A stretch of DNA of 64,000 bases from Mucidula mucida (lineage: Eukaryota; Basidiomycota; Agaricomycetes; Agaricales; Physalacriaceae): positions 62,001 through 126,000 of the forward strand of contig JADNYV010000097.1 of assembly GCA_015501055.1 (NCBI GenBank). The letters run 5' to 3'. Position 1 is the first letter of the stretch; each line of letters begins with the position of its first letter. The notes beneath the pieces are model-generated. The model did not search any database, was not told the origin of the DNA, and was given only the letters and a program-made list of their open reading frames with translations. Below, piece after piece: positions 54,362 through 64,000 of this stretch. The position numbers were made by a program, and so were the translations under genes.

Positions 54362-57300
54362 TTAAGGCGCAAGTTCCATTCTGCGCCAGATTTGCTCCAT
54401 GAGGGTCGCAGAGGGTAGCATGACATCAATAGGTTCGGTGTCAGGCGGTGGCATGGGTCGGAATAGGTGTGATGGAAATTGCGACATAGGGACTTCGATG
54501 CGAGCAAGCGCAGGTGGCTTCGGCTTTTTCGGGTACTGCTGGTGGAAATCGCGAATGGCTTCGTCGGCATTCTTGAGATTGCATGCCGGTTCCCATGTCT
54601 GTTCGTGTGTGCCATAACCCTTCCAGTGAACCTTGTATTGAAAACCCCCGCGGTACTTCCGGGAATTCACCACTTTCTCAACCTCCCATTCCGGTTCGGC
54701 TCCTTCCAGCACAGGTGGTGGACGCGTGTCTCGGGGTTGCGTCGGAAATTGCGGCTCGTGGTAAGGCGTCAACAGAGCCTCATTGAATACGGGATGAATA
54801 CTTTTCCACGTGTGAGGAATCTGGAGCTTGTAAGAGCTCGTCCCGACTTTCTTGATCACTTTGAACGGCCCAAAGCGTTTGTCATCGAGCTTCTTCATTG
54901 GTCGGTCCGTGCTGAGATTCGTCCCCTCCAGCCATACCTTGTCGCCTTCCTTGTACTCTACTGCCTCTGTCCGCTTCCTGTCATAAAACCGTTTCATGTC
55001 TTCTTTTGCCATCTTCAATGCTGACCCCACTTCATCCCATGTCTTCCTCATGCCATCGGCAAACTCCTGCGCAGTCTCATTTCTCGATGCCGTTTTTGGA
55101 GCGGTGCCTTTGTAGGGATGTCTGCCCATGTCTGCGAAGAACGGAGTGACTTTGGTCGCCGAGTGAACTCGATCGTTGTAAACGAATTCAGCAGAGGGTA
55201 ACCATTCGTGCCAATCGTTCTGATGGTAGTTGACGAATAACCGTAAGAAATGTTCTATCTCTTGGTTCAGCCGTTCCGTCTGCCCATTTGCCTGTGGATG
55301 GTACGCCGTCGTGAAGTTCCCTTCAATGCCCAACAGCCGGTATAACTCCTTCATGAAACGCGAGTGGTATTGCGGGCCTCGATCGTGTATCATCTGTCGC
55401 GGCAATCCATGTATGGGGAAGATTTGATCGCGGTAAATACGAGCCATGCCTTCTGACGTCAGGGTGGTGTGTGTTGGTATAATGCGTAACCGCTTTGTGA
55501 AATGGTCCACAAACGTGCTGATCGCATTGTATCCTCCCGACTCCGGCAACTCGCCGATCATGTCCGTCCCAACTTTCTCCCATGGTTCGCTTGGTACGTC
55601 TATAGGATGGAGGGGTGCAGCCGGTTTTGTGCGATGTGACTTTGTAACCTGGCATTTTTGACACCCTTCCACGTATTCGCGGACGTCTCGGCTAATTCCT
55701 GGCCACCAATAGGTGCGTGTGATCAACTCGAGAGTCTTGTACCGTCCCGGATGCCCTGCAAGCTGTGCATTATGATGCATTCCAATAACTTTTCCCCGCA
55801 ATTCCTTGTCCTTCGGTATGTAAATACGATCTTTCCATATAATAAGTCCGTTTTCCTTCTCTTCCCATCCTTTTTCTTTGTTTTCTAATGCTTTTTGTAC
55901 GTATCTGTCCTTGTTTCCTTGTCTTTGTTTGATTTTGTTAAGTAATTCGTCCTCCGGTGTAGCTACTGTATGTAAAGAAAATTGAATTTGTGATATAAAA
56001 AACTCCGGTTTTAGTAAAACAACGTTTTTGTTATCTTTTTCCCCCTTCTCAAGGCCTGTCATCCTTGACAAGGCATCAGCTTTCCCCATTGTCTTGCCCG
56101 GCTTGTGAATCATCTGTATGTCATACTCTGCCAACTCCGTAACCCATTGCGCCTGCCTCCGGTTCAACTTCTGCGGTTTCCTAAAGTACTGAAGGTTTTG
56201 ATGATCGGTAAAAACCTCCACTGTCTCCTTAGCGCCTAGGAGATATTGCCGCCAGTCGTCGATCGAGTCCATAATAGCCATCATCTCTTTGTCGTAGATC
56301 TCATAATTGCGCTCCACTTCGTTCAGCGCGCGAGATCGGAAAGCTACTGGTCTCCATTTTCCGTCAACAAACTGGGAAAGAACCGCCCCGTTCGCATAGT
56401 TCGAGGAGTCCGCCTCAACTCGAAACTTGCCTTCGTCGCGTGGTACAATCAGAACGGGTTCTTCCGTCATCCTCCGTTTCAACTCCTCAAACGCCTCATG
56501 CTGCTCCATGCCCCAAACCCACTCGCCCTTCCCGGTTAGCGATGTCAACGGCTTTGCTACTCCCGCAAATCCCCGAATGAAACGTCGGTAGAAGTTGCAG
56601 AAGCCCAGGAATGACTGCACTTCCTTCTTCTTCGTCGGCTCCTTCCATTCCTTCACTACAGCCACTTTTGCCGGATCCATCTTCACTTCTCCTCCTCCAA
56701 CAATAACTCCTAAGTAATCTACAGTCTGTGCCTCAAAACTACATTTCTCGGGTTTTAAATACAGCTTATTTACTCGTAATATCTCCAATACCTTTCGTAC
56801 AATCTGTCTATGCTCCTCGAGAGTGTTCGTAAAGATAAGTATATCGTCTAGGTAAACTATAACATGTCCGCCGTCAATCAACTCCTTCAAGATGTGATTC
56901 ATGAACGATTGGAACGTTGCCGGCGAGTTTGTAAGTCCGAAGAACATGACTGAGGGCTCGAACAGGCCTCGGTTTGTTCTAAACGCCGCTTTCCACTCAT
57001 CACCTTCTTTGATCCGGATGTCATTGTAACCCCATCGGACATCCATCTTTGTGAAAACCTTTGCTCCCTTCAACTTGTCGATAAGCTCCTGGATCAACGG
57101 CAAGGGATATCGGTTCTTGATTGTCATGTCGTTCAACTTCCGATAATCTTGTACTGGCCGAAGGCTTCCATCCTTCTTTTTGACAAAGAAGAAGGGGGAT
57201 GCCATAGGTGAAATTGATGGCCGTATACGTCCCGTCCGTATGTTTTCTTCCAGGAACTCATCTAACGCCTTCTGCTCGGATGGACTAAGGGGATAAACCT

Positions 57301-57586
57301 TGCAGTCAACCGGTTTGGAACCAGGCGTAAGTTCTATCGCGTGATCCCAGGGTCTTCGCTCCGGTAACTTGTCAAAGTCCGCCTTGCTGAATACATCGGA
57401 AAATTCCTCGATGTAAGGTGCAGCAGCGGATGAAGGCTGTTGTGATCTCAGCTTTTCTCCGCTTTTGCGATAGTTGTCCCAGTCCATCCAGAACAAACGC
57501 TCTCCCTCTTCCAACTTCTCTTCTACGTCTTCTCCTTCATCTTCCGGTGAGTTGTACTCGGGTAGATAGCCGCACGGTCTGGGCAT
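54362..57586 (-). CDS. Pol of element C: reverse transcriptase, RNase H, integrase, chromodomain
   Basis: 1074 codons without interruption. Reverse transcriptase: [32 protein letters not shown] and the catalytic [10 protein letters not shown]. RNase H: VFTDHQNLQYF and KADALSRMTG. Integrase: a His/Cys zinc region (MHHNAQLAGH, CQKCQ), catalytic Asp in VGTDMIGELP and IHDRGPQYHS, and Glu in NGQTERLNQEIEH. The C-terminus carries a chromodomain (EWEVEKVVNSRKYRGGFQY, HWKGYGTHEQTWEP). This places it in the chromovirus group of Ty3/gypsy retrotransposons. The N-terminus as given is not a natural start: a one-base loss (CCGTGC against CCGTTGC in B) separates it from the protease frame. Confidence 0.9.
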   Translation of the reverse strand: MPRPCGYLPEYNSPEDEGEDVEEKLEEGERLFWMDWDNYRKSGEKLRSQQPSSAAAPYIEEFSDVFSKADFDKLPERRPWDHAIELTPGSKPVDCKVYPLSPSEQKALDEFLEENIRTGRIRPSISPMASPFFFVKKKDGSLRPVQDYRKLNDMTIKNRYPLPLIQELIDKLKGAKVFTKMDVRWGYNDIRIKEGDEWKAAFRTNRGLFEPSVMFFGLTNSPATFQSFMNHILKELIDGGHVIVYLDDILIFTNTLEEHRQIVRKVLEILRVNKLYLKPEKCSFEAQTVDYLGVIVGGGEVKMDPAKVAVVKEWKEPTKKKEVQSFLGFCNFYRRFIRGFAGVAKPLTSLTGKGEWVWGMEQHEAFEELKRRMTEEPVLIVPRDEGKFRVEADSSNYANGAVLSQFVDGKWRPVAFRSRALNEVERNYEIYDKEMMAIMDSIDDWRQYLLGAKETVEVFTDHQNLQYFRKPQKLNRRQAQWVTELAEYDIQMIHKPGKTMGKADALSRMTGLEKGEKDNKNVVLLKPEFFISQIQFSLHTVATPEDELLNKIKQRQGNKDRYVQKALENKEKGWEEKENGLIIWKDRIYIPKDKELRGKVIGMHHNAQLAGHPGRYKTLELITRTYWWPGISRDVREYVEGCQKCQVTKSHRTKPAAPLHPIDVPSEPWEKVGTDMIGELPESGGYNAISTFVDHFTKRLRIIPTHTTLTSEGMARIYRDQIFPIHGLPRQMIHDRGPQYHSRFMKELYRLLGIEGNFTTAYHPQANGQTERLNQEIEHFLRLFVNYHQNDWHEWLPSAEFVYNDRVHSATKVTPFFADMGRHPYKGTAPKTASRNETAQEFADGMRKTWDEVGSALKMAKEDMKRFYDRKRTEAVEYKEGDKVWLEGTNLSTDRPMKKLDDKRFGPFKVIKKVGTSSYKLQIPHTWKSIHPVFNEALLTPYHEPQFPTQPRDTRPPPVLEGAEPEWEVEKVVNSRKYRGGFQYKVHWKGYGTHEQTWEPACNLKNADEAIRDFHQQYPKKPKPPALARIEVPMSQFPSHLFRPMPPPDTEPIDVMLPSATLMEQIWRRMELAP

Positions 57587-57589
57587 CGA

Positions 57590-58380
57590 TCAAAGGTCAA
57601 TGTGGATTCCGTCCAGTTGATTGTGGGGTTGTGATATCGTAGCCAATCTAGCCCCAAAAAGATACTTGTTTTGCCGAGATTGGTGACGGCCAACTCAATC
57701 TTTTCGGCGTGATCTCCGATCTTCATCCGGACCTCCACAAAACCTTCGATTGCTCCTCCCTCGTTTAGGGTTCCATCCGCATTGTAAACAGGGAGCTTGA
57801 CCGGTAACTCCTTGATCGGGAGTCCGTTCTTCTCGACGAATTCTTTATTGACACAAGAACCCGTTGCTCCACTGTCAAGAAGGGCACTCGTTTCCCATTC
57901 AGAGCCTGTGTGTACGCTCTCTATGGTTACTCGGAGTTTCATGTCCTGCCCCTTTGTTCCCCGGATGTACTTCCTCGACTTTTTCAACTCCGTCACAACT
58001 TCCACCGCAGCTTCCTTTGTCAACGCTCTGATCGCCATCACCTTCTCCTCCGTCGCTTCTCTCTCTCTCCGCTCCGGCATCCATGCTCTCAAAATTCCCA
58101 CTGCTCTCGACACGTCATCCTCTCTTAGCCGTTGTGCGATCCACTCGGGCGTATTTGGCTCAAATCTTTCTTTCGCAGGTTTTGGTGGTAAAGTCGTCGA
58201 TGATATTTTAGATGTTTCAGTACCCGTACTGTAAATAGATTCTGCATCTGACGACCTTTCCTTGATGACTGCTCCGGCAGGACTGCGTCTACTGCGGGAG
58301 CTTCGCAAAACCCAACTCTTCGGCCAGCTTCTTCTTCTCTCGTCATTCATTTCGGTCCATAACCCCGAATCGTCTGGGGT
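57590..58380 (-). pseudogene. Protease region of element C
   Basis: Open frame with LLDSGATGSCVNKEFVEKNG and LGKTSIFLGLDWLRYHNPTI. It is separated from pol by the one-base loss near 57575, so a continuous Gag-Pro-Pol is no longer made. Confidence 0.8.
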
Positions 58381-59215
58381 CGACCCTTCTTCGGACAGAA
58401 CCTGCTGACGTGGCCGTGTTCGCCACAGCTGAAGCAGAGTCCCCTTCGACGTGCATTGTCGATGTCCATCGGCCTGCCGGCTCCTCCATAGGTAACACCG
58501 GTGCATCTCGTCGTGTGATCGGCGTTGGAGGTGGGTTCGTAGGATTAGCTCTCGATGTAGCCACCTGCGGAGCTTGAGGCCGGGACTGCATGCCGGACCT
58601 CTTGCTCGCCGCCCGCCTTCTCCACAGCTGATCGATCTGAAGGATCTGTGCCTTCCAATCCTTGTACTTCTCTGGCAACCCGTCTCGGCTGCCATAGATC
58701 TGGTCGATGATCTTCTCGTTGACATTGGTCTCGAGAAGTCGCACGACAAATGCGTCATCCTTCGAATATCCTGCCTGAGTGAGCAGGACCTCGAACTTCT
58801 GGAAGAAATCTTGAGCGGTGTCTTGCCCCTGGCGCAACCGCTCGATCTGATCTTGCGCGTCTCGCGCGAGGTTGGAATCCACAAATCGCTCCTTCAAGTC
58901 TTCCTTGAACTCCGTCCAAGAGACTGTCCATTCCTCTTCTTCCTCGTCGAAGTTCTGGTCCGAGTAGTTCTGGACCCATGCATCTACGTGATCTCCTCGG
59001 ATGTAGGAGAGAACAACATCGATCCTTTCGGAGTCAGATGTGAGGTTGTTCTTCTTGTCACGGATGTATGTGAACATCGATCGCCACCAGCTCTTGTACT
59101 TGGACTTGTCCCCGTCATAGTCGTAAGGCTTGTTGACAAGGGATCGGCCTTTGATTTCGACATCGGCATGATGAGCGGGTGTGTGAGGAGCGGTTTCGGG
59201 TGCTTCGTTGGACAT
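58343..59215 (-). pseudogene. Gag of element C (late frameshift)
   Basis: Starts MSNEAPETAPHTPAHH and keeps CGA where A and B have a TGA, so the capsid part is intact for about 230 codons. One base is lost at RRDAPV (GATGCACCGG against GATGCCACCGG in A). The zinc knuckle is therefore out of frame, although its bases are still present. It also has about ten extra residues (KRSGMQSRPQ) missing in A and B. Confidence 0.82.
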
Positions 59216-59808
59216 GATGATCGGGGTGATGGATCGGAGAGTGAAAGGGTGAAAGTGGGGATATGGGTGATGCGGATTTGGATGAAACGGGTGAGGGAAT
59301 AGAGGTTTGGATGAATAAGGAGGATCGCCTAGATCTGAGATAGAATCCAGGACTTGGTAGGTGGGGAATGATGGTGTGTATCGTAATGTAAGTAAAGTAG
59401 GTAGGTATCGTAACTGTCTACACTATTTTACCGACTACTGACTACGTATCTACGGAGCCCAAGAGCTCGTCACAAGTTCGCAATTGCCCAGCCGACGTCC
59501 CTCTGGTGTGAGGTAAGCCGAAGTTTTCCTGGGAACGGGGGTTGACCCGTAAACAGCGCCCACTGAAGTGCAACTGCCAAAAGTTCGTTCTCGTGAGAGC
59601 GGCTACTTCCAGCACCCGAGGCAGTTATCTCTAACTGTTAGCCGGCGCTACTGGGACCAATACACACGTATGCGGACGTGCGCTGGAATTAGGATTCCGT
59701 CGATCTGTAAACAGGGAAAGGGAATGGGGAATGTGGATGATCAAACAGCGAAGTGCTGATCGACGATCAGGGATGTGTGGTAGGTGGTAGAAAGTAGTTC
59801 CGATCTTC
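59216..59808 (-). other. Leader of element C
   Basis: Untranslated region between LTR and gag, colinear with the leaders of A and B. Primer-binding site not identified. Confidence 0.6.
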
Positions 59809-60334
59809 TGTTAGCGACTGACTAAGCCACGAGACTCAACCAGGTACCACAGCAAGAACTGAAAGAGAAAGTGTTCGTGTTCGTAAGACTAGGCTAGGCC
59901 AGGTGTATAAACGAGATCGGAACTAAAGTACAATGATACTACACTACTGCTTATATACTAGTAAGCCTGTGTTTGGACTCCTTGTCCATACGTGTTTCCC
60001 TAGGGATGCTCCACGCCCTTGACCCAGTGTTGTATGCTACTAGTCCGTGAAACCATTAAATACGAGTGGTAACTGCATGTAAGTAATAATACTGAAACGA
60101 CCATGTGTGCTACGAGTGTCGGTGGTGTGTATACAATGGGGATCCATGAGGTATCGGCATGTATGATGTCATCCATGTGTTAGGCGTGTGTCCGACATGA
60201 GTACGGCTTCGGTAATGAACAGGAGTATGATCGGTGACGAAACAGATGATGAAACAGTCCGTTGGTTGATAAGACAAGGCCCCCGATAAGATATGATAAG
60301 ATGTGAAAGTGTGAAAATATGGCAATTCATAATA
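59809..60334 (-). repeat. 5' LTR of element C
   Basis: 526 bp. The outer end reads ATTCATAATA instead of ATTCATAACA, the same terminal change (TG to TA in element sense) as the 3' LTR of A. Confidence 0.85.
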
Positions 60335-60443
60335 GCCTGGGGCGGGACCATCCACCTTTCTATCTCCATCACTATGTAGAGTACCCTCTGAGCTTGGCCC
60401 AGATGACTCTATTTCCAATGTCAGCAGTGGTAGTCGCCCTCCA

Positions 60444-62694
60444 TTGAGGACCCCCAGTTGCACGCAATTGTCATGGCAGGCCAGCCTGAACCAGGCAATG
60501 ACGCTGGATATTTCTCTCCTGAAGATGTGGACCGAGCAGCGCCAACAACATTTTGAGACGCTCATTGGCCGATTGACTGCATCCACAGGCTTTCCAGTGC
60601 AATGGGTTGAGGATCCGAATTGGCAACTATTGTTTAGATGAGTTCATTCCACTCGCACCTTGGATCTGTCGACATTCGCTTCGCAACTGTATTCTTCCCA
60701 GTGTGCGAGAGGAACTTCGGGAAAATGTATGTTGATCTCTTTTTGAATTGTCTTACTGATTGTTGAATAATCCTTTAGGTTCGTTTATTGGTTAAAGACC
60801 AGAACACGACGCTTCAGGAGGATGGATGAACTGGCATGAACAACCACTATTTATGGGATTCATGATCGCCTTGAATGGTCGTGTCTTTACTGTGCAAACA
60901 GAAGACCATTCCATCAAACGGAAGAGTGGTGACCATCTGTTTGAGAGGTTGAAGGATGTGAAGAAGGATGTTGAGACAACTTACAAAGTCACCATTATTG
61001 CGGTGGTCACCAACGCGGGTCCCAACGGTCGGAAAGCTTGCCGGCTCTTTGCTGCTGAGTTTCCTTATATTATTGTCCTTGATTGCTATGCTCATCAAGT
61101 ATTTATATTGTGCTTAGTGCTTTCATACACTGACTGAGATACAGATCAATCTAATTGTTGCCGACTTCTTCAAGTCAAATCCGAGCTTCTCAAATCGCTG
61201 ACTGCGCGGTAGCACTCAGTGGGTGGCTTCGAGTCGAAGAAGGGTATTCTTGCAAAGCTCACTCGTGCAGTCATTCGTGCTATCCTGATTTGATGGACAT
61301 GCATTATCAGGCATACTCTCGTCTTCTTCAATTAAGGCTGGAACTTGTTGCCATTTTTGCTGCTGATCGAGTTCATCCGCAGGTTGTCTTCATTGGTGAT
61401 GCGATCAGCTTGAGAAGGCGGAGCAAGATGAAGGTAATTGTGAAGGATGATGGTCTATGGCGTGGCCTTATCCGCCTTACTCAATTCTGCAGCCACTCGC
61501 CATTGCCGCCAACGCAGTGCAGGGCGCATTCATTCGGCTTGATATGGTGCTTCTTACATTTGCTCATCTTCACTTCCAGTATTCGCAGATGCTCACAGCA
61601 CCTACAGTTGGAGTCGCAGACAGCACCGGTATTAGGGCAAGTATCTCAAGCATTGAGAAGCGGTGGAAGAAGGCTGATCAAGAGGCGTTTGTGGCGTATC
61701 TTCTTATTAATCCGCAATATGGTCTTGGATTTTTTTGACAGTACTTGTGAATTGTTTCGTGTTGCCAACATCTCCGCCTTCCTCAGTCACATGTACAATC
61801 GCCTCTTCACGACGGATAGTCCACCCGATGATTTTCGATCTGAGGTTGAAAACTTCATTCTTCGTCAAGGCATTTACGAGGACATACAAGTTGGTGTCGA
61901 GGACGAGTTCAAGAATGCCAAAAAAGAAGTAAGTGCTGTCATGGTTTGCCTTGAAAATGGCTAAGTGATGCTTTAGAATCGACCATTCAACCCCACTACA
62001 AGTGCTCATTCGTCATCAAAGTCCCGTTGCAGATACACGAACCTCATTTTTACCTCTTTGCGGCACAACTTTTAGAAGTGACGTGCAACTCGGGCTCTTT
62101 GCGAACGACTTTTCAGTGTGTTTGACAATATCCTAACAAAGCTTTGCACCCGTATGGGTACAGACTTGCTTACACTTTTGGCAAAAATCAAGATGCATCT
62201 CCGTGATGAGCTTACGAGGACGGGCAAGGGTAAGGAAAGCCGTGGTTGAATCGAGCGCAAGAGCAAAACATAATTTTCGACTTTGCAGCAAGTGCACGCA
62301 AGAGTTCAGAACACACGGCTCCGGCGATGACTGATACTACTAGTAGGTTCAATACATTCTTGCAGACAGAACATGACTAACACTTGGTTTGAGCCCAGGA
62401 TGTGTCAGATGGCCCATCAAAGAGTATGTGCAAGTGGTTTCAGCTCAACAAATCACTCCTCAATGAAGACAATGAGGACAATGAGCCTGTTCGCTCCGGC
62501 GCACGCGCTGGTTCCCGATCACTCTTACAAAACTCTTCAACTTTGAACATGCCTTTTGGAAGGACAGGTTTATGAAGGAGGGAAGCACCTTTTTGGATGA
62601 TGAACTGGCTGTTTATGAATGGCTAGAGCTCGATGCGCAGGGTGAAGAGATGAAGGAAATGGAGCCAGATACGGAGGAGTACATATTTTCTTAG
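60444..62694 (+). pseudogene. hAT-family transposase relic
   Basis: Fragments in order: HFETLIGRLTASTGFPVQW, DEFIPLAPWICRHSLRN, an intron near 60727-60779, DQNTTLQEDGW, FMIALNGRVFTVQTEDHS, VTIIAVVTNAGPNGRKACR and FPYIIVLDCYAHQINLIV. This is the DUF659-like catalytic part of fungal hAT transposases (cut-and-paste, 8-bp target duplications). Later parts include SSIEKRWKKADQEAFVAYLL, FDSTCELFRVANISAF and a C-terminal FEHAFWKDRFMKEG ending in an acidic tail with a stop at 62694. At least five frameshifts or stops; the usual hAT dimerisation motif is not recognisable. Element ends not found. Confidence 0.8.
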
Positions 62695-63196
62695 TGCAGT
62701 GGCGGATCTCTCAATTTTCTACAAAGCATAATCACATTCATTTCATCCTACATACAGTCTAAATGTCTTTTTATGGTGTACAGTACGAGTAACAACATGC
62801 AAATTGTGCTTGCCATTGGTGTGCGGACCGGGAACGATTGTTGTGGCTACTCCGGCTACTCAATCTGTCCGCCATTAGCCGGAAAGCTACAGCGGGTGGC
62901 AGCTACTGTCCGCCAGTAGCCTGAACAACACTGGGGGATAACTCCACACCCTTGACCCTGTGTTGTATGCTACTATGGAGCAGTTGGCTAGTCACTGCGA
63001 GTTTATGACAGCAATTTGGCACCATCAGATGTAACTCAAATTCTTATTTGTCTGACCAAACAGCTCCTTTCATGAGTAGAACAAATGCCTGAGACAGATT
63101 TTTATTTGGGTCAAAATTGAGTGAGCTGAGATTTCGACGCGGCGCCGGATTCCATCACCTTCCTAATATGGTAATGCCTCGGCACGTGCCTGCGCC
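62695..63196. other. Region between two transposase relics
   Basis: No gene seen. CTGTCCGCCATTAGCC and CTGTCCGCCAGTAGCC recur within 60 bases around 62863-62925. A short LTR remnant follows. Confidence 0.4.
62940..62976 (-). repeat. Short LTR remnant of the A/B/C family
   Basis: CTCCACACCCTTGACCCTGTG and the following TTGTATGCTACTA match the LTR interior (compare 54023-54056) with two or three differences. Nothing else of the element is present. Confidence 0.6.
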
Positions 63197-64000
63197 CTAA
63201 GCATCCATCTGAAGCGCCACAGTCTCCGGAATATGGCGATGAGACTTGTACTGATGAGAACCAATAATCCCGAACCTTCTTCTGAGCATCTTTTGCATCC
63301 AGACCATCATGATATGCCTCGCACCAACAAACAGTGCGCTGCTCCCATCTCCGGATTGTCTCGAGTTTTAACACTGGCGAGCGCTTTTGGCAATTAACCC
63401 TAAGCCCATCAAATGTGTAATCACAGTTCTCTCGAAGATACCGCTTCACGGCACCCCAAAAGTACTCTATGAAGTTAAGTTCACAGTGATCTTTGGGAGA
63501 AACTCGCACAGATGTCCGGCTGCCTTCAATGGTCTCCTGAACAAGAGAGTGTTGCTCTTTGAAGTCCGGCTGCTCTGTAAGAATGGTGGTTGCACAGCAA
63601 TGTCTTTGAAGTGCATCCTTTTTTGCACTTCATTGTGAGTTTATTCCGCCAAAGTCTCACGCTCTTCAAGTACAGCACACATCCTTTGGTTCATTCGGGA
63701 ACTCACAATGATCTGAGCCGAAAACCATGGGCTGGGAGACACGTACGCCATCTTTGATGAACCATCCATCACACATGAAGGCCTGTTTCCCACCGGGACG
63801 AAGATTCATCCTCAAAACAACCAGGGCATCGTCTCCATATGCAGAATGTCCTTGGGAGTTTATCAATGAGGAACAGAGCTTGATAACCAGCGCCATGAGC
63901 ATTCTCGAACGCGGGAATGATACGTTCTTGTGAGCTGGGAACAGAACACGGCATAAGTATCATGGAGTGATCTGTCAACTGAAAGATGAAGATCATACCT
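63197..64000 (-). pseudogene. Tc1/mariner-IS630-type transposase relic, continuing beyond the window
   Basis: Minus-strand pieces in order: IIPAFENAHGAGYQALFLID, then after a one-base insertion NSQGHSAYGDDALVVLRMN, GGKQAFMCDGWFIKDGVRV and QPMVFGSDHCEFPNEPKD. Further on come CELNFIEYFWGAVKRYLREN with its catalytic-type Glu, ETIRRWEQRT and YKSHRHIPETVALQMDA with a stop at 63197-63199. The order matches fungal DDE transposases I recall from this superfamily. Several frame changes make it inactive. It continues past base 64000. Confidence 0.72.

Larger units (their letters stand above)
53822..60334 (-). mobile_element. Ty3/gypsy chromovirus element C, nearly complete
   Basis: 6.5 kb with two LTRs, leader, gag, protease and an unbroken 1074-codon RT-RNase H-integrase-chromodomain frame. 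Three or more small indels affect gag and protease. The flanking five bases differ (CTCTG at 53817-53821, GCCTG after 60334), so no target duplication is visible. The left flank is cluster spacer and the right flank leads into a hAT relic. Confidence 0.9.

Noticed and set aside
54479..55024. Plus-strand frame of 181 codons inside pol of element C
   Set aside because: It is the reverse-strand shadow of the integrase-chromodomain coding sequence and occurs likewise in A and B; no independent support.

Overview
The window looks like a repeat-rich, heterochromatin-like stretch of an agaricomycete (basidiomycete fungus) genome. The clues are introns of about 45-60 bp with GT..AG ends, a many-exon DUF6534-type membrane protein gene, and the mix of mobile elements: a DIRS/Ngaro-like element, chromodomain Ty3/gypsy elements, a LINE, a fungal hAT and a Tc1/mariner-type transposase. 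I saw no tRNA, rRNA or CRISPR.

Layout. 1-3.5 kb: DIRS-like retrotransposon (gag, RT-RNase H, tyrosine recombinase). 4.3-7.1 kb: first unit of an amplified gene cluster. 7.2-10.2 kb: two unusual genes, one spliced and decayed. 10.95-21.26 kb: a Ty3/gypsy element (A) with target duplication CCACC, itself invaded by an inverted relative (B). 21.3-46.7 kb: more units of the cluster, interrupted by a LINE and two kinds of TA-flanked miniature inverted-repeat element (MITE). 47.2-49.2 kb: the DUF6534 host gene. 50.9-53.8 kb: an inverted cluster unit. 53.8-60.3 kb: a third, nearly complete Ty3/gypsy element (C). 60.4-62.7 kb: hAT relic. 63.2-64 kb: Tc1/mariner-type relic.

The amplified cluster is the part I cannot tie to anything known. 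It is built from three small gene families that move together. F1 has six complete copies (248-256 aa, one 53-bp intron, tail SISQY) plus one fragment. F2 is a Ser-rich, Lys/Arg-rich protein with three damaged copies. F3 is a small protein ending in a recognisable double-stranded-RNA-binding domain, with one copy still readable over the domain and two broken ones. All six full F1 copies keep an open frame, the same intron and an identical promoter dyad (CGTCTCA, 12 bases, TGAGACG), while nearly every other gene around them is broken. F1 copies are mosaics of each other, which suggests gene conversion.

Most family names rest on motif reading and memory without a database search. Many of the breaks are single-base deletions, so consensus errors in the assembly cannot be excluded.
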